A DNA stretch of 64,000 nt, from assembly GCF_018130505.1 (NCBI RefSeq), contig NZ_JAFCKH010000011.1:124001-188000 (forward strand), read 5' to 3'. The notes beneath the pieces were generated by a model. That model did no database searches and had not been told where the DNA came from. It saw only the letters and a program-made list of their open reading frames with translations. This document shows, piece by piece, positions 16,261 through 25,154 of the stretch. The DNA comes from Bradyrhizobium tropiciagri. GTDB taxonomy: Bacteria > Pseudomonadota > Alphaproteobacteria > Rhizobiales > Xanthobacteraceae. Position 1 is the stretch's first letter, and each line of letters opens with the position of its first letter. A program made the position numbers and the translations under genes.

Positions 16261-17364
16261 ATGGTCCGCCCCTCGATCGTAGCCGTCGCCGCCGCATCCA
16301 TTCTGCTGTCCGCTGCCGCGCAGGCCTGCCCTGCCCTGATCGAGGGCGTTCCCGCCGACCGGATCAAGGCGCTGTCGAGCGGTGTCAATGCCGACGGCTG
16401 GATTGCCGACCCGCGCGCTGCGCCACCGCGCAGCCTGCTGGTCGCGCTGCGCAAGGCGGGGATGAGCCATATCCGCCTGCCGGTGCCCGCCGACTTCATC
16501 CTGCCGCGGTTCGCTGCGAAGGCGGACATCGAGCAGCGCCTGCGTACGGTCGATGCCGCGCTGAAGACGCTGCTGGCGCTCGGCTATGCGGTGTCGGTCG
16601 ACCTGCATTCCGGCGAAGGCTTCAACGCGCTGCACAAGGACGATCCGGCCGGCGCGATGACGGAAATGAAGGCGGCCTGGACCGCACTCGCTGCAGTCAT
16701 GCAGCGCTATCCGGCTGACCGGGTGTTCGCCGAACTGCTCAACGAACCCGAGGTCGATGCCGCGCAGTGGCAGCGCGAGGCCGAGGAACTGGCCGGCTTG
16801 ATCCGCCGGCTGCTGCCGCAGACCACGCTGATCGTCGGGCCGGTGAACTGGCAGCGCGCGGACTCACTGCCGGACTTCAAGCCGCTCGACGATCCCAATG
16901 TCGTCTACGCCATTCACTTCTATGATCCGATGGTGTTCACCCATCAGGCCCATTGGGATCCGGACGAGCCGCTGCACGACATCACCGGGCTGCCCTATCC
17001 GCTCCGCGCCGACGATCCCAAGGTGCAGCGATTGCGGCAGCAGCTCGTTGCCCTCGACAAGTCCAAGGCGCTCGCGATGCTGGATCGCGCGATGCCCGAC
17101 CGCGGCGTCGACAAATGGCTCGAGCCCGCGGCCGCCTGGCAGCAGCAATATTCCCGGCCGCTCATCATCAACGAGTTCGGTGTGCTCAAGGCCGGGGCCC
17201 CGCGCGACAGCCGGCTGCGCTGGCTCGCCGCGGTCACGAGCTACGCCCGGCAGCATTGCTGGGGCTGGACCCATTGGGAGCTGTCGCAGGGCTTCGGCCT
17301 CACCGACGCGAGCACCGGCAAGGCCGACCCCGAAGCGCTGAAGGCATTGCTCGGGTCCCGTTAG
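16261..17364 (+). CDS. Secreted glycoside hydrolase family 5 enzyme
   Basis: A 367-residue GH5 (cellulase-superfamily) TIM barrel. Signal peptide MVRPSIVAVAAASILLSAAA, cleaved near AQA-CP. Catalytic residues by motif: Glu162 in LLNEPEVD (acid/base) and Glu305 in IINEFGVLK (nucleophile); also the conserved HIRLPV and VYAIHFYDP strands and WTHWELSQGFG near the end. GH5 enzymes cleave beta-glucans, mannans and related glycans. The next gene, 125 bp downstream, encodes a polymerase-like membrane protein, so processing of an exported polysaccharide is more likely than plant cell wall degradation. The first residues are chosen at the ATG giving a clean signal peptide. Confidence 0.88.
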   Translation: MVRPSIVAVAAASILLSAAAQACPALIEGVPADRIKALSSGVNADGWIADPRAAPPRSLLVALRKAGMSHIRLPVPADFILPRFAAKADIEQRLRTVDAALKTLLALGYAVSVDLHSGEGFNALHKDDPAGAMTEMKAAWTALAAVMQRYPADRVFAELLNEPEVDAAQWQREAEELAGLIRRLLPQTTLIVGPVNWQRADSLPDFKPLDDPNVVYAIHFYDPMVFTHQAHWDPDEPLHDITGLPYPLRADDPKVQRLRQQLVALDKSKALAMLDRAMPDRGVDKWLEPAAAWQQQYSRPLIINEFGVLKAGAPRDSRLRWLAAVTSYARQHCWGWTHWELSQGFGLTDASTGKADPEALKALLGSR

Positions 17365-17489
17365 GAAGGAGGGCCCGCGCAGGCCGCCGCGAGCGCCCGG
17401 TTGGTTAACCAATTCTTACACATTGCGCGGCTAGATCGACCTTGGGCGCGCATGGCGCCACACGTCCGGTCATTAGGTTAGAGCACGTG

Positions 17490-18980
17490 CAAGCAGGCGT
17501 AGCCCAGCGGCCGCTGATAGCCGGCGATGTGATTCCGGCGCTCGCCATCGCGTTGGCATCGATCGCGTTCGCGCCGATCCTGCAGGTGGCCAACTCCGGT
17601 CTCGCGATCGTCGTCGAAAGCCTGGTCGGCTGCGCCATCGTCCTCGCCGCGCCGGCCTATGCGCCGTCGGTCGCCATCTTCATCATCTTTTTCCAGAACC
17701 TGTTCGTCTCGATCCTGTCGTCTTACTTCACGAACGAAGCGGACCTCGAGTTCGTCAAGGGCTACAATTTCCTCGTTTGCGCCGTCATGTGGCTGGTCAC
17801 GATGGTGCTGTACCTGATGCGCGAGCGCGACCGGTCTGCCGAGATCGAACAGATCATGAAATGGGGCATGATCACGCTGGCGACCGTGACGGTCTACTGC
17901 GCGCTCGGCGCCACGCAGGACGCGCGCGCGGCGATCGTCTATCTGCGCAACATCGCGTTCCCGGTGTTTCTGTTTCAGCTGGCGCTGCTGACCGCGGCGA
18001 CGTTCGAAATCCGCATCACGCCGTTCCTCACCGTGATCGCCGTGCTGTTGATCGTCTGCGGCTACACCGAACTGATGTTTCGCGATTTCTGGCTCTCGAT
18101 CACCAACGGCTACACGTTCTGGCACTTCGACGAGCTCAAGGCGACTCGCTCCGGCTCTTGGGAGGCCGAGATGCGCGCCACCGGCAATGTGCCGGTGGAT
18201 CTGTTGGACCGCTTCCGCTTCAGCTTCCTCAACAGTCCGCTGTTCGAGGACCTCGGGATATCTACCATCCTGCGCGTCCACGGGCCGAACATGAGCGCGA
18301 TCAGCTTCGGCTACGGCGTCTCCTTTTCCATTCTGTTCCTGGCTTCGGTCGGTTATCGCTGGCTGGCCGTTGCCGCGATCCCGCTGCTGGTCTTCTGCAG
18401 CGTCAAGGGCGCGCTCATCATGGTGCTTTTCGTGGTGCTGGCCTGGGTGTCGACCTGGCTGCTCGGCGCGGTCATCACCCTTGTCGTCGGGCTCCTCGCG
18501 CTCGCACTATACGTCATCCTGGGCATCCACGTCGGACTGCAGATCGGCGACTTTCACGTCATCGGTTTCATGGGCGGCTGGCACGGCTTCCTCCAGAACC
18601 CGATCGGCCGTGGACTTGGCATTGGCGGCAATTTGTCCGAGGGCTACTTCTCGATCGACTGGAGCGCCGCGCAATACGCCGGCACCGTCGATGTCGCGGT
18701 CGAAAGCGCCATCGGCGTATTGCTCTACCAGATGGGCATCGCGGCGCTGGTGCCGCTGGGATTTTTTCTCGCGCTGGCGCTGAGGGCGTGGCGCCTCTAC
18801 GCCTCATCCGGAATTCTCACCCAGGGGCTTGCCGCCTACGGCACGCTGATGGTGCTGGTGAACGGCTTCTTCCAGGAGGAAGCCCTGTTTGCACCGCCGG
18901 CGCTCGGGGTGATGCTGTGCCTGACCGGGCTCGTGATCGGCCATCACATCCGCACGCAGGGTGACGGCCGGAAGGTCTAG
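17490..18980 (+). CDS. Polytopic membrane protein resembling Wzy/O-antigen polymerase-ligase
   Basis: About 496 residues, with some twelve hydrophobic helices spread along the protein (for example VIPALAIALASIAFAPIL, VAIFIIFFQNLFVSILSSY and LLALALYVILGIHVGL) and a central soluble loop of about 90 residues (FWHFDELKATRSGSWEAEM...), as in Wzy polymerases and WaaL ligases that join lipid-linked glycan units. No glycosyltransferase motif. The segment LGIGGNLSEGYF near the C-terminal third is a periplasmic loop feature often seen in this class. The start is uncertain: GTG at 17490 has TTAGGTTAGAG upstream; TTG at 17442 is an alternative. Downstream of the GH5 gene, likely the same transcript. Confidence 0.65.
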   Translation, partial: QAGVAQRPLIAGDVIPALAIALASIAFAPILQVANSGLAIVVESLVGCAIVLAAPAYAPSVAIFIIFFQNLFVSILSSYFTNEADLEFVKGYNFLVCAVMWLVTMVLYLMRERDRSAEIEQIMKWGMITLATVTVYCALGATQDARAAIVYLRNIAFPVFLFQLALLTAATFEIRITPFLTVIAVLLIVCGYTELMFRDFWLSITNGYTFWHFDELKATRSGSWEAEMRATGNVPVDLLDRFRFSFLNSPLFEDLGISTILRVHGPNMSAISFGYGVSFSILFLASVGYRWLAVAAIPLLVFCSVKGALIMVLFVVLAWVSTWLLGAVITLVVGLLALALYVILGIHVGLQIGDFHVIGFMGGWHGFLQNPIGRGLGIGGNLSEGYFSIDWSAAQYAGTVDVAVESAIGVLLYQMGIAALVPLGFFLALALRAWRLYASSGILTQGLAAYGTLMVLVNGFFQEEALFAPPALGVMLCLTGLVIGHHIRTQGDGRKV

Positions 18981-18984
18981 GGTA

Positions 18985-19011
18985 CAGCCCGGCCGCGCTG
19001 CGACCGGGCTG
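18985..19011. terminator. Bidirectional hairpin between convergent genes
   Basis: CAGCCCGG (18985-18992) and CCGGGCTG (19004-19011) form an 8-bp stem, followed by TTCTCGT on the plus strand. It lies between the polymerase-like gene and the convergent DUF1080 gene. Confidence 0.55.
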
Positions 19012-19025
19012 TTCTCGTCCCGCTG

Positions 19026-19622
19026 TTATAGCGGCTTGATCTGCACCTTGCGGAACTTGACCACGCCCGAGCCGTACTGGAGCGCGATGTAGCCGTTCGC
19101 ATGCTTGGAGTCCTGCGCGTCGACGGTTTTCTGGCCGTTCAGCGTCACGACGAAATGCGGTCCCTGCGCGGTGATCTCATAGACGTTCCACTTGCCCGCC
19201 GCCTTCGGCATCGGATCGACCTTGCCGACATCGACGATCGCGCCGGTGCCATAGGTCGGGTCCGGCCGCTTGTCGAAGATGTTGACCTCGTAGCAGACCT
19301 TGGAATCGATCACCTTGTTGCCCTCGCAACGGATGAAGATGCCGCTGTTGGCATCTTCATCGGTCCAGAACTCGGCCCTGATCTGGAAATCCTTGTATTG
19401 CGTCTTGCTGACGAGATAGGAGAGATCCTTGCCGTCGAGTTTGTCGGCGACCAGCGCGCCGTCCTTCATTTCCCAATTGGCCTTGCCGACCTCGTCCCAG
19501 TCGCCCTTCTTGGTGCTGTCAAGCAGCGTGACCCAGCCATCCTGGCCCGAGGCGGCGGTGGAAAATTGCAGCGCGGCTGCGCCGATCAAGAGACCGGCCG
19601 CGAGTGTCGACAAAAGCTTCAT
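19026..19622 (-). CDS. Exported DUF1080 (3-keto-disaccharide hydrolase-like) protein
   Basis: A 198-residue protein of the DUF1080 beta-sandwich family (concanavalin-like fold, several members act on keto-sugars). Signal peptide MKLLSTLAAGLLIGAAALQF, cleaved near AASGQ. Family segments: GWVTLLDSTKKGDWDEVG, LVSKTQYKDFQIRAEFWT, DEDANSGIFIRCEG, YEVNIFD and GYIALQYGSGVVKFRKVQIK. Usual single-domain length. Stand-alone, periplasmic. An enzymatic role is inferred from the family only. Confidence 0.85.
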   Translation of the reverse strand: MKLLSTLAAGLLIGAAALQFSTAASGQDGWVTLLDSTKKGDWDEVGKANWEMKDGALVADKLDGKDLSYLVSKTQYKDFQIRAEFWTDEDANSGIFIRCEGNKVIDSKVCYEVNIFDKRPDPTYGTGAIVDVGKVDPMPKAAGKWNVYEITAQGPHFVVTLNGQKTVDAQDSKHANGYIALQYGSGVVKFRKVQIKPL

Positions 19623-19746
19623 GAAGATCGCCCTCCCACTGTTTTAGTTGGCGCGCAACCTAGCATCGTCTGCGGCGGCGTAAATCCCCGTTTTTCATGT
19701 TGCAACTGCGTTATGCGACGGCGCGTTGTCGCTTCCATGGGATCAG

Positions 19747-19764
19747 ACATGCGTGCACGCATGT
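19747..19764. promoter_or_regulatory. 18-bp perfect palindrome upstream of the exported cupin gene
   Basis: ACATGCGTGCACGCATGT is self-complementary over all 18 bases. It lies in the divergent space between the DUF1080 gene (start 19622) and the cupin gene (start 19852). Length and symmetry suit a dimeric regulator, but no regulator gene is next to it. Confidence 0.5.
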
Positions 19765-19851
19765 TGTGCTGCGCGAACGGACGCAGCTAGCATCGCAAGG
19801 CAACAGGGCCCAGCAATTGCCCGACCAAGCCCATAACGATGGGAGGATGCG

Positions 19852-20337
19852 ATGACGGTGTCGAACCGGTCTCGGCAATACCCCGCCTTGCGATATTTGA
19901 TGATTCCTTTGGCATTGGCCGCGACGCTGAGCGTCAGCTCAGCGGCCGAGCTCAACCCCGCCGCCGTCACCTACAAGCTGCCCGACCAGATTCCCTGGGG
20001 ACCGGTGGACGCGCGTGGCGGGCAGACCGCCGTCGTGGTCGGCGATCTCGCGAAGCCCGGCTTCTACATGGTCTACACCAAATGGACCAAGGGCAATCAC
20101 TTCAGCCGTCCGCACTTCCATCCCAACGACCGTTACATCGTGGTGTTGCAAGGCACCTGGTACGTCGGCTCGGGTCCGAAATTCGATCCAGAGCACGGCA
20201 CGGTGGCGATGCCGGCGGGCAGCTTCGTCACCCATTACGGCAAGCAGGTGCATTGGGACGGCGCCAAGGACGAGGATGCCGTGCTGCTGATCATGGGCGA
20301 AGGGCCGGCGACTTCGACCGCGGCCGAGGAGAAATAG
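19852..20337 (+). CDS. Exported single-domain cupin
   Basis: A 161-residue protein: signal sequence (ALRYLMIPLALAATLSVSSA) followed by a cupin barrel over about residues 60-150. Cupin motif 1 is FSRPHFHPNDRYIVVLQGTW, with PHFHPND supplying His/His and a later acidic residue; motif 2 is PAGSFVTHYGKQVHWDGAK, supplying a further His. It probably binds one metal in the periplasm. Substrate unknown. The ribosome site GGGAGG lies 9 nt upstream of the ATG. Probably monocistronic. Confidence 0.82.
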   Translation: MTVSNRSRQYPALRYLMIPLALAATLSVSSAAELNPAAVTYKLPDQIPWGPVDARGGQTAVVVGDLAKPGFYMVYTKWTKGNHFSRPHFHPNDRYIVVLQGTWYVGSGPKFDPEHGTVAMPAGSFVTHYGKQVHWDGAKDEDAVLLIMGEGPATSTAAEEK

Positions 20338-20443
20338 CGGGGAACGACCGGCGGTCTGGTTTCCGAACCCGTCCACGCCGCATAGCAACCTTTGCTACCG
20401 CGATGCGTTTCGTCCCCTCATCATCATGACGAGGAGATGACGC

Positions 20444-20683
20444 ATGACGAAGGCTTCCGACATTCGGGAACATATGGATGTAATCTCGTCGGACAAGAAG
20501 ACGGTCGGCAAGGTCGACCACATGGAAGGCGCCGACAAGATCAAGCTGACCAAGCAGAGTTCACCCGACGGTCAGCACCATCATTTCATTCCGCTGGCCT
20601 GGGTCGACCATGTCGACCAGCACGTTCACCTCAACAAGTCCGGCGCCGACGTCACCGCGCACTGGCAGCACGGCCGCCAGTAG
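20444..20683 (+). CDS. DUF2171 family protein
   Basis: A 79-residue DUF2171 protein of the usual length: IREHMDVISSDKKTVGKVDH, then IKLTKQSSPDGQHHHFIPLA and WVDHVDQHVHLNKSG. This small beta-rich fold is related to PRC-barrel-like domains and is common in alphaproteobacteria; function unknown. The cluster of His residues (QHHHF, DHVDQHVH) is conserved in the family. The start follows GAGGAGATGACGC. No signal peptide. Confidence 0.85.
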   Translation: MTKASDIREHMDVISSDKKTVGKVDHMEGADKIKLTKQSSPDGQHHHFIPLAWVDHVDQHVHLNKSGADVTAHWQHGRQ

Positions 20684-20732
20684 CCGCGCTGTGCGGGCGC
20701 TGGTATCATCGCGGGCCGAGAGAGGGCGTTCG

Positions 20733-21074
20733 ATGCATCCCGCCGCGAAGCTGCAATTTGCCCGCATCGTCGACGAGTTCGTGCGCTGGCGCGCCGTGGC
20801 CGAACCGGAGCGGCCGCCCGCTCCGGCGTGGTGGTGGGGTCCGGCATTCGAGCTGCGCGATGCCGCCGAGGCAATGCCGGCCGGCTGGTGCCGGCAGCTG
20901 CGGCTGACGGACGGCGCGAGCTTTGCCGACGGCGCCCGCGCGTTGCGCCGGACGCTGTCCGGCCAAACCGAGTTGCCGTGGCCTTATGATTTCTCGCGCA
21001 AGATCGCGTCGACCGATTCCGACGTCCGCGACCTTCCGGTGCAGCCGTCAGACGACAGCGCGTTTCCGCCCTAG
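20733..21074 (+). CDS. Unknown protein, 113 aa
   Basis: Begins MHPAAKLQFARIVDEFVRWR with a GAGAGAGGG ribosome site. Composition is coherent, with aromatic/Pro-rich PAPAWWWGPAFELRDA and SGQTELPWPYDFSRK. No signal peptide, membrane helix or recognised domain. The last 27 bp overlap the convergent GAF-GGDEF-EAL gene. The frame extends upstream to 20610, inside the DUF2171 gene, but the ATG at 20733 has the ribosome site. I do not recognise a family. Confidence 0.55.
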   Translation: MHPAAKLQFARIVDEFVRWRAVAEPERPPAPAWWWGPAFELRDAAEAMPAGWCRQLRLTDGASFADGARALRRTLSGQTELPWPYDFSRKIASTDSDVRDLPVQPSDDSAFPP

Positions 21075-24000
21075 ATCCAGTAACCCTGGATCCACGTCGA
21101 TCACCGCCTCCTCGTCCGGCTGCAGCCGTGGCGAGGGCAGCATCGGCGACGACCTCAGGAGCTCGGCGAGATCGCGCGCCGGCAGCGGCCGGGAGAACAG
21201 GAAGCCCTGCATCTCGTCGCAGGCGTGGGCGCGCAGGAATTCCTGCTGCTCGGAGGTCTCGACGCCCTCGGCGACGATGGTCATGCCGAGCGCCTTGCCC
21301 ATGCTGATGATCGCCTGCGCGATCGCGACGTCCTCGGAATCGTCGGGCAGATCGCGCACGAAGGAACGGTCGATCTTGATGGTGTCGATCGGGAATTGCT
21401 TCATCAGCGACATCGACGAATAGCCGGTGCCGAAATCGTCGATCGCAAGCCGAATGCCGCGGGTCTGGATGGCGTCGAGCACGCGGACCGCGCGCGTCAC
21501 ATTGCGCATCACCATGCTTTCGGTGACCTCGAGCTGCAGCAGCTCGGGCGCCATGCCGCTCGCCAGCAGCGCCGCGTCGATGTCGTCGAGCAGATGCGGA
21601 TCGGCGAACTGCCGCGGCGACAGGTTGACCGCCATAGTCACCGCCTTGAGGCCGCGGCGCTGCCACGCCATGTTCTGTGCGCAGGCTTCCTTCAGCACCC
21701 AGCGCCCGATCGGCACGATCAGGCCGATCTCCTCGGCGAGCGGAATGAACTGGCCCGGCGCCACCTTGCCGAGCTCGGGATGGCTCCAGCGCAGCAGCGC
21801 CTCGACGCCGCTGATCTGCCCGCTCGCCATGTCGACCTTGGGCTGGTAGTCGAGCGAGAACTGCTCGCGCTCGAGCGCGCGGCGCAGCGCGCTCTCCATC
21901 GTCAGGCGCTCGATCGACTGCGCCTTGATCTCGCTGGAGAAGAAGCGGAAGCCGTTCTTGCCGTCCTCCTTGGCGAGATACATCGCCATGTCGGCATTCT
22001 TGGTCAGCGTCTGCACGTCGGAACCGTCGGCCGGATACATCGCGACGCCGATCGAGGCGGTGGTGTGGCACTCATGTCCGCTGAGCAGCATCGGCTGGCT
22101 GAGCGCGGCAAGCAGTTCGGCCGCGACCCGCTCGACGTCGACCCGCTCGGCGGCCTCTTCGAGGATCACGACGAATTCGTCGCCGCCGAGCCGCGCCACC
22201 ACATCGCTCGCCCGCAGCGATCTGCGCAACCGATCCGCGATCGCCACCAGCAGCATGTCGCCGGCATCGTGGCCGAGCGAGTCGTTGATGATCTTGAAGC
22301 GGTCGAGGTCGATGAACAGCACCGCAAGCTGCTGGCTGTGCCGGTCCGCCATCTCGATCGCATGATGCAGCAGCTCGTTGAAGGTCTCGCGATTGGGCAG
22401 GTTGGTCAGGCTGTCATGCGAGGCGAGATACTCGATCCGCTCGTCGGCCTTGTTCTTCTCGTCGGCGCGGTCGAAGCTTTCCAGCGCGAACGCCAGATTG
22501 TCGGCGAGCCGCTGCAGCAGCTCGGAGAATTCCGGCGAAAACGTATCCTTCTCGGATGCGACGAAGATCATGACGCCGACCACCCGCCCGCTGATGACGA
22601 GCGGGAACGAGGCGCCCGAGCGCGTGCCGTCCTGGCGGGCCCGCTCGTGGAATACGGCGGTGTCCGGATCGGCGAAATAGTCGTTGATGATGCAGGCCTT
22701 GCCGGAGCGGAACGCGCGGCCGCAGGCGCCGCGGCCTTCCGGATGTGCCTCGCTGACCGAGAGCGTGACGTTGCGCGCACCCTCCGCGGCCGGCCCGGCG
22801 ACGGCGACGACCTCCAGATAGTCGGTGCCGGCTCGCGGCAGCGCGATGGTGGTGGAGGTGAACCGGCCGCCACTCGCGGCCGCCTGGCAGACCAGCCGGT
22901 ACAGCTCGGCGCGGGACTTCGCCCGCATGATCGCCTCGTTGGTGGCGCTCAGCGCCGCGAACATCCGCGACAGCCGCTCCCGCTGCGCATCGGCGCGGGC
23001 CTTCTCGTCGGCGCGGTCGAAATTGTCGAGCGCGAAGGAGACGTTCTCGGCTAGCCGCTGCAGCAGCGCCATCATCTCCGGGCTGAAGGTGCCGAACTCG
23101 CCGGAGAGGAACACCAGCGCACCGATCGCCTCGCCGTTCTTGAGCAGTGGCAGCGCCGCGCCGGACTTGCTGCCGCTGTCCCGCACCACCTGGTAGACGT
23201 GCGTCTCGGTTCCGAAATCGCTGAGATAGTCGTTGCTGATGCAGGGCCTGCGCGTGCGGATCGCGATGCCGGTCAGGGTCTGCCCCTCCGGACGCGTCGC
23301 ATCGGTCGACAGCAGGACATCGCGGGCGCGGACACGATCGGGGCCGGACGCCGCCACGTTGTCGAGGAAAGCCTCGCCCGGCCGCACCATGCGGATCGTG
23401 GCCGAGATGAACTGGCCGCCGACCGCCGCCGCGTCGCAGACCAGCTCGAACATCTCGCTGCGGGATTTCGCCCGCATGATCGCCTCGTTGGTCGCGCTGA
23501 GCGCGGCAAACATCCGCGTCAGCCGGTCCTTCTGCTCCTCGGTCCGCGCCTTCTCGTCGGCGCGATCGAAGCTATCGAGCGCATATGACACGTTGTCGGC
23601 GAGCCGCTGCAGCAGCTCGGCGAATTCGGACGAGAAGGTGTTGCGCTTGGCGGAGATGAACAGCATCACGCCGACCGGCTGGTCGCCGACGATCAGCGGA
23701 AACGCCGCGCCCGATCGCGCATCCTCGCGGTCGATCACCTCGCGGAACGGGCTGTTGGCGACGTCGCCCAGGAAGTCGTTGTTGACGCAGGCCCGGCGGG
23801 AGCGGAACGCCGTGCCGCACACGCCGCGTCCTTCGGCGCGCGCCTCGCTGCGCGAGACGTTGAGCCGGCGCGCGTTCTCCGCGGTAGGGCCGGCGACCGC
23901 CATCATCTCGAAGAAATCGTCGCCGGGCTTGGCCATCAGGATGCTGGTCGAATTGAAGCCGCCGCCATGGGCGGCCGCCGCGCAGACCAGTTCGAACATT

Positions 24001-25154
24001 TCGAGCCTGGACCTCGCGCGCATGATCGCCTCGTTGGTCGCGCTCAGCGCGGCGAACATCCGCGACAGCCGCTCCCGTTCGGCGTCGGCCCTGGCCTTTT
24101 CGGTAGCCCGGCCGAAATTGTCGAGCGTGACCGACACGTTCTCGGCAATGCCCGCCAGCAGCGTGATGATTTCCTCGTCCGCCGCCCAGGAATTGCCGAT
24201 GAAGAAGATCAGGACGCCGACGCTCTCGCCGAACCGCGTCAGCGGCAGCGCGACACAGGCCATCAGGCCGCTGCCGTTCGCCTGCGTCTGCGCCGAGAGG
24301 GCCGCTTTCGGAATGTCCTGCTCGATGCAGGGCCGCTGGGTGCGAAACGCCTCGCCGCAGATGCCCTTGCCGTAGAGATTGGCGGGATCGGTCGAGAACC
24401 GCGTCTGGGTGATCAGGTCGAGCGCCTCGCCGGTGCCGGCGACGGGTTCGAGCCAGGAGGTGTCGGGCTCGGCCAGCAGCACCACCGTGGCGAAGGACTT
24501 GCCGCTGAACACCGCAGCATCGCAGACCCGCTGGTAGAGATCGTGCTCGGTCTTGGCGCGAAGGATTGCCTCGTTGGTGGCGCTGATGGCGCCGAACATG
24601 CGGTTCAGCCGCCGCATCGCCCGCTCGCCGCTCTTGCGCGACGCCTCGCGGTCAAACCCGTCGAGCGCAAAGGACACGTTCGCCGCCATGCGCTCCAGCA
24701 GCGACACGATCTCCTCGCCGAGCGAATGGATCTCCCGCCGCGTCACCACGAACACGCCGACGCTGCGCCCGCCGCAGATCAGCGGCACCGCCGCGGCTGC
24801 ACCGACGCCGGCCGCCGCCGCGCCGCTGCGCCAGGCCGCCGAGCCGGGATCGTTGACATAATCGTTGCTGACGCAGGCCTTCTGGTCGCGGAACGCCCGC
24901 CCGCAGACGCCCTCGCCTTCCGGCATATTTGCGGTGGTCGAGATGCTGATGGCACGCAGCCGCAGAACATCGTCGCCGCAGCCGGCGGCGAACGCCAGCA
25001 GGCCGGTATCCTGCTCCAGCAAAAACACGGCAGCGGCCAGGAAGCTGCCGCTGGAAAAGGCGGCTTCGCAGACCTTGCCATACAGCTCTTCTGGCGATTT
25101 TGCGTACAGGATCGCTTCGTTGGTCGCGTTCAACGCCGCGAAGGTACGCCCCAT
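21048..25154 (-). CDS. Five-GAF GGDEF-EAL cyclic-di-GMP signalling protein
   Basis: About 1368 residues, soluble. Five GAF domains repeat at intervals of about 182 residues (near 8-190, 190-370, 370-552, 552-735 and 735-905), each opening with a linker like FAALSATNEAIMRAKSR. Then comes GGDEF at residues 990-994 (ARLGGDEFVVI, canonical A-site) and EAL at 1118-1120 (GVEALLRW) with DDFGTGYS, so both synthase and phosphodiesterase sites look intact. GAF modules bind small ligands or gases. The start at 25154 (MGRTFAALNATNEA) is preferred; GTG at 25166 is possible, and the open frame runs to 25529 through non-conserved sequence. Monocistronic, divergent from the Ldh operon. The repeats are also visible in DNA. 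Confidence 0.93.
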   Translation of the reverse strand: MGRTFAALNATNEAILYAKSPEELYGKVCEAAFSSGSFLAAAVFLLEQDTGLLAFAAGCGDDVLRLRAISISTTANMPEGEGVCGRAFRDQKACVSNDYVNDPGSAAWRSGAAAAGVGAAAAVPLICGGRSVGVFVVTRREIHSLGEEIVSLLERMAANVSFALDGFDREASRKSGERAMRRLNRMFGAISATNEAILRAKTEHDLYQRVCDAAVFSGKSFATVVLLAEPDTSWLEPVAGTGEALDLITQTRFSTDPANLYGKGICGEAFRTQRPCIEQDIPKAALSAQTQANGSGLMACVALPLTRFGESVGVLIFFIGNSWAADEEIITLLAGIAENVSVTLDNFGRATEKARADAERERLSRMFAALSATNEAIMRARSRLEMFELVCAAAAHGGGFNSTSILMAKPGDDFFEMMAVAGPTAENARRLNVSRSEARAEGRGVCGTAFRSRRACVNNDFLGDVANSPFREVIDREDARSGAAFPLIVGDQPVGVMLFISAKRNTFSSEFAELLQRLADNVSYALDSFDRADEKARTEEQKDRLTRMFAALSATNEAIMRAKSRSEMFELVCDAAAVGGQFISATIRMVRPGEAFLDNVAASGPDRVRARDVLLSTDATRPEGQTLTGIAIRTRRPCISNDYLSDFGTETHVYQVVRDSGSKSGAALPLLKNGEAIGALVFLSGEFGTFSPEMMALLQRLAENVSFALDNFDRADEKARADAQRERLSRMFAALSATNEAIMRAKSRAELYRLVCQAAASGGRFTSTTIALPRAGTDYLEVVAVAGPAAEGARNVTLSVSEAHPEGRGACGRAFRSGKACIINDYFADPDTAVFHERARQDGTRSGASFPLVISGRVVGVMIFVASEKDTFSPEFSELLQRLADNLAFALESFDRADEKNKADERIEYLASHDSLTNLPNRETFNELLHHAIEMADRHSQQLAVLFIDLDRFKIINDSLGHDAGDMLLVAIADRLRRSLRASDVVARLGGDEFVVILEEAAERVDVERVAAELLAALSQPMLLSGHECHTTASIGVAMYPADGSDVQTLTKNADMAMYLAKEDGKNGFRFFSSEIKAQSIERLTMESALRRALEREQFSLDYQPKVDMASGQISGVEALLRWSHPELGKVAPGQFIPLAEEIGLIVPIGRWVLKEACAQNMAWQRRGLKAVTMAVNLSPRQFADPHLLDDIDAALLASGMAPELLQLEVTESMVMRNVTRAVRVLDAIQTRGIRLAIDDFGTGYSSMSLMKQFPIDTIKIDRSFVRDLPDDSEDVAIAQAIISMGKALGMTIVAEGVETSEQQEFLRAHACDEMQGFLFSRPLPARDLAELLRSSPMLPSPRLQPDEEAVIDVDPGLLDLGRKRAVV

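Noticed and set aside
21225-23054. 609-codon open frame on the plus strand
   Set aside because: Shadow of the GAF-GGDEF-EAL gene; no domain resemblance.
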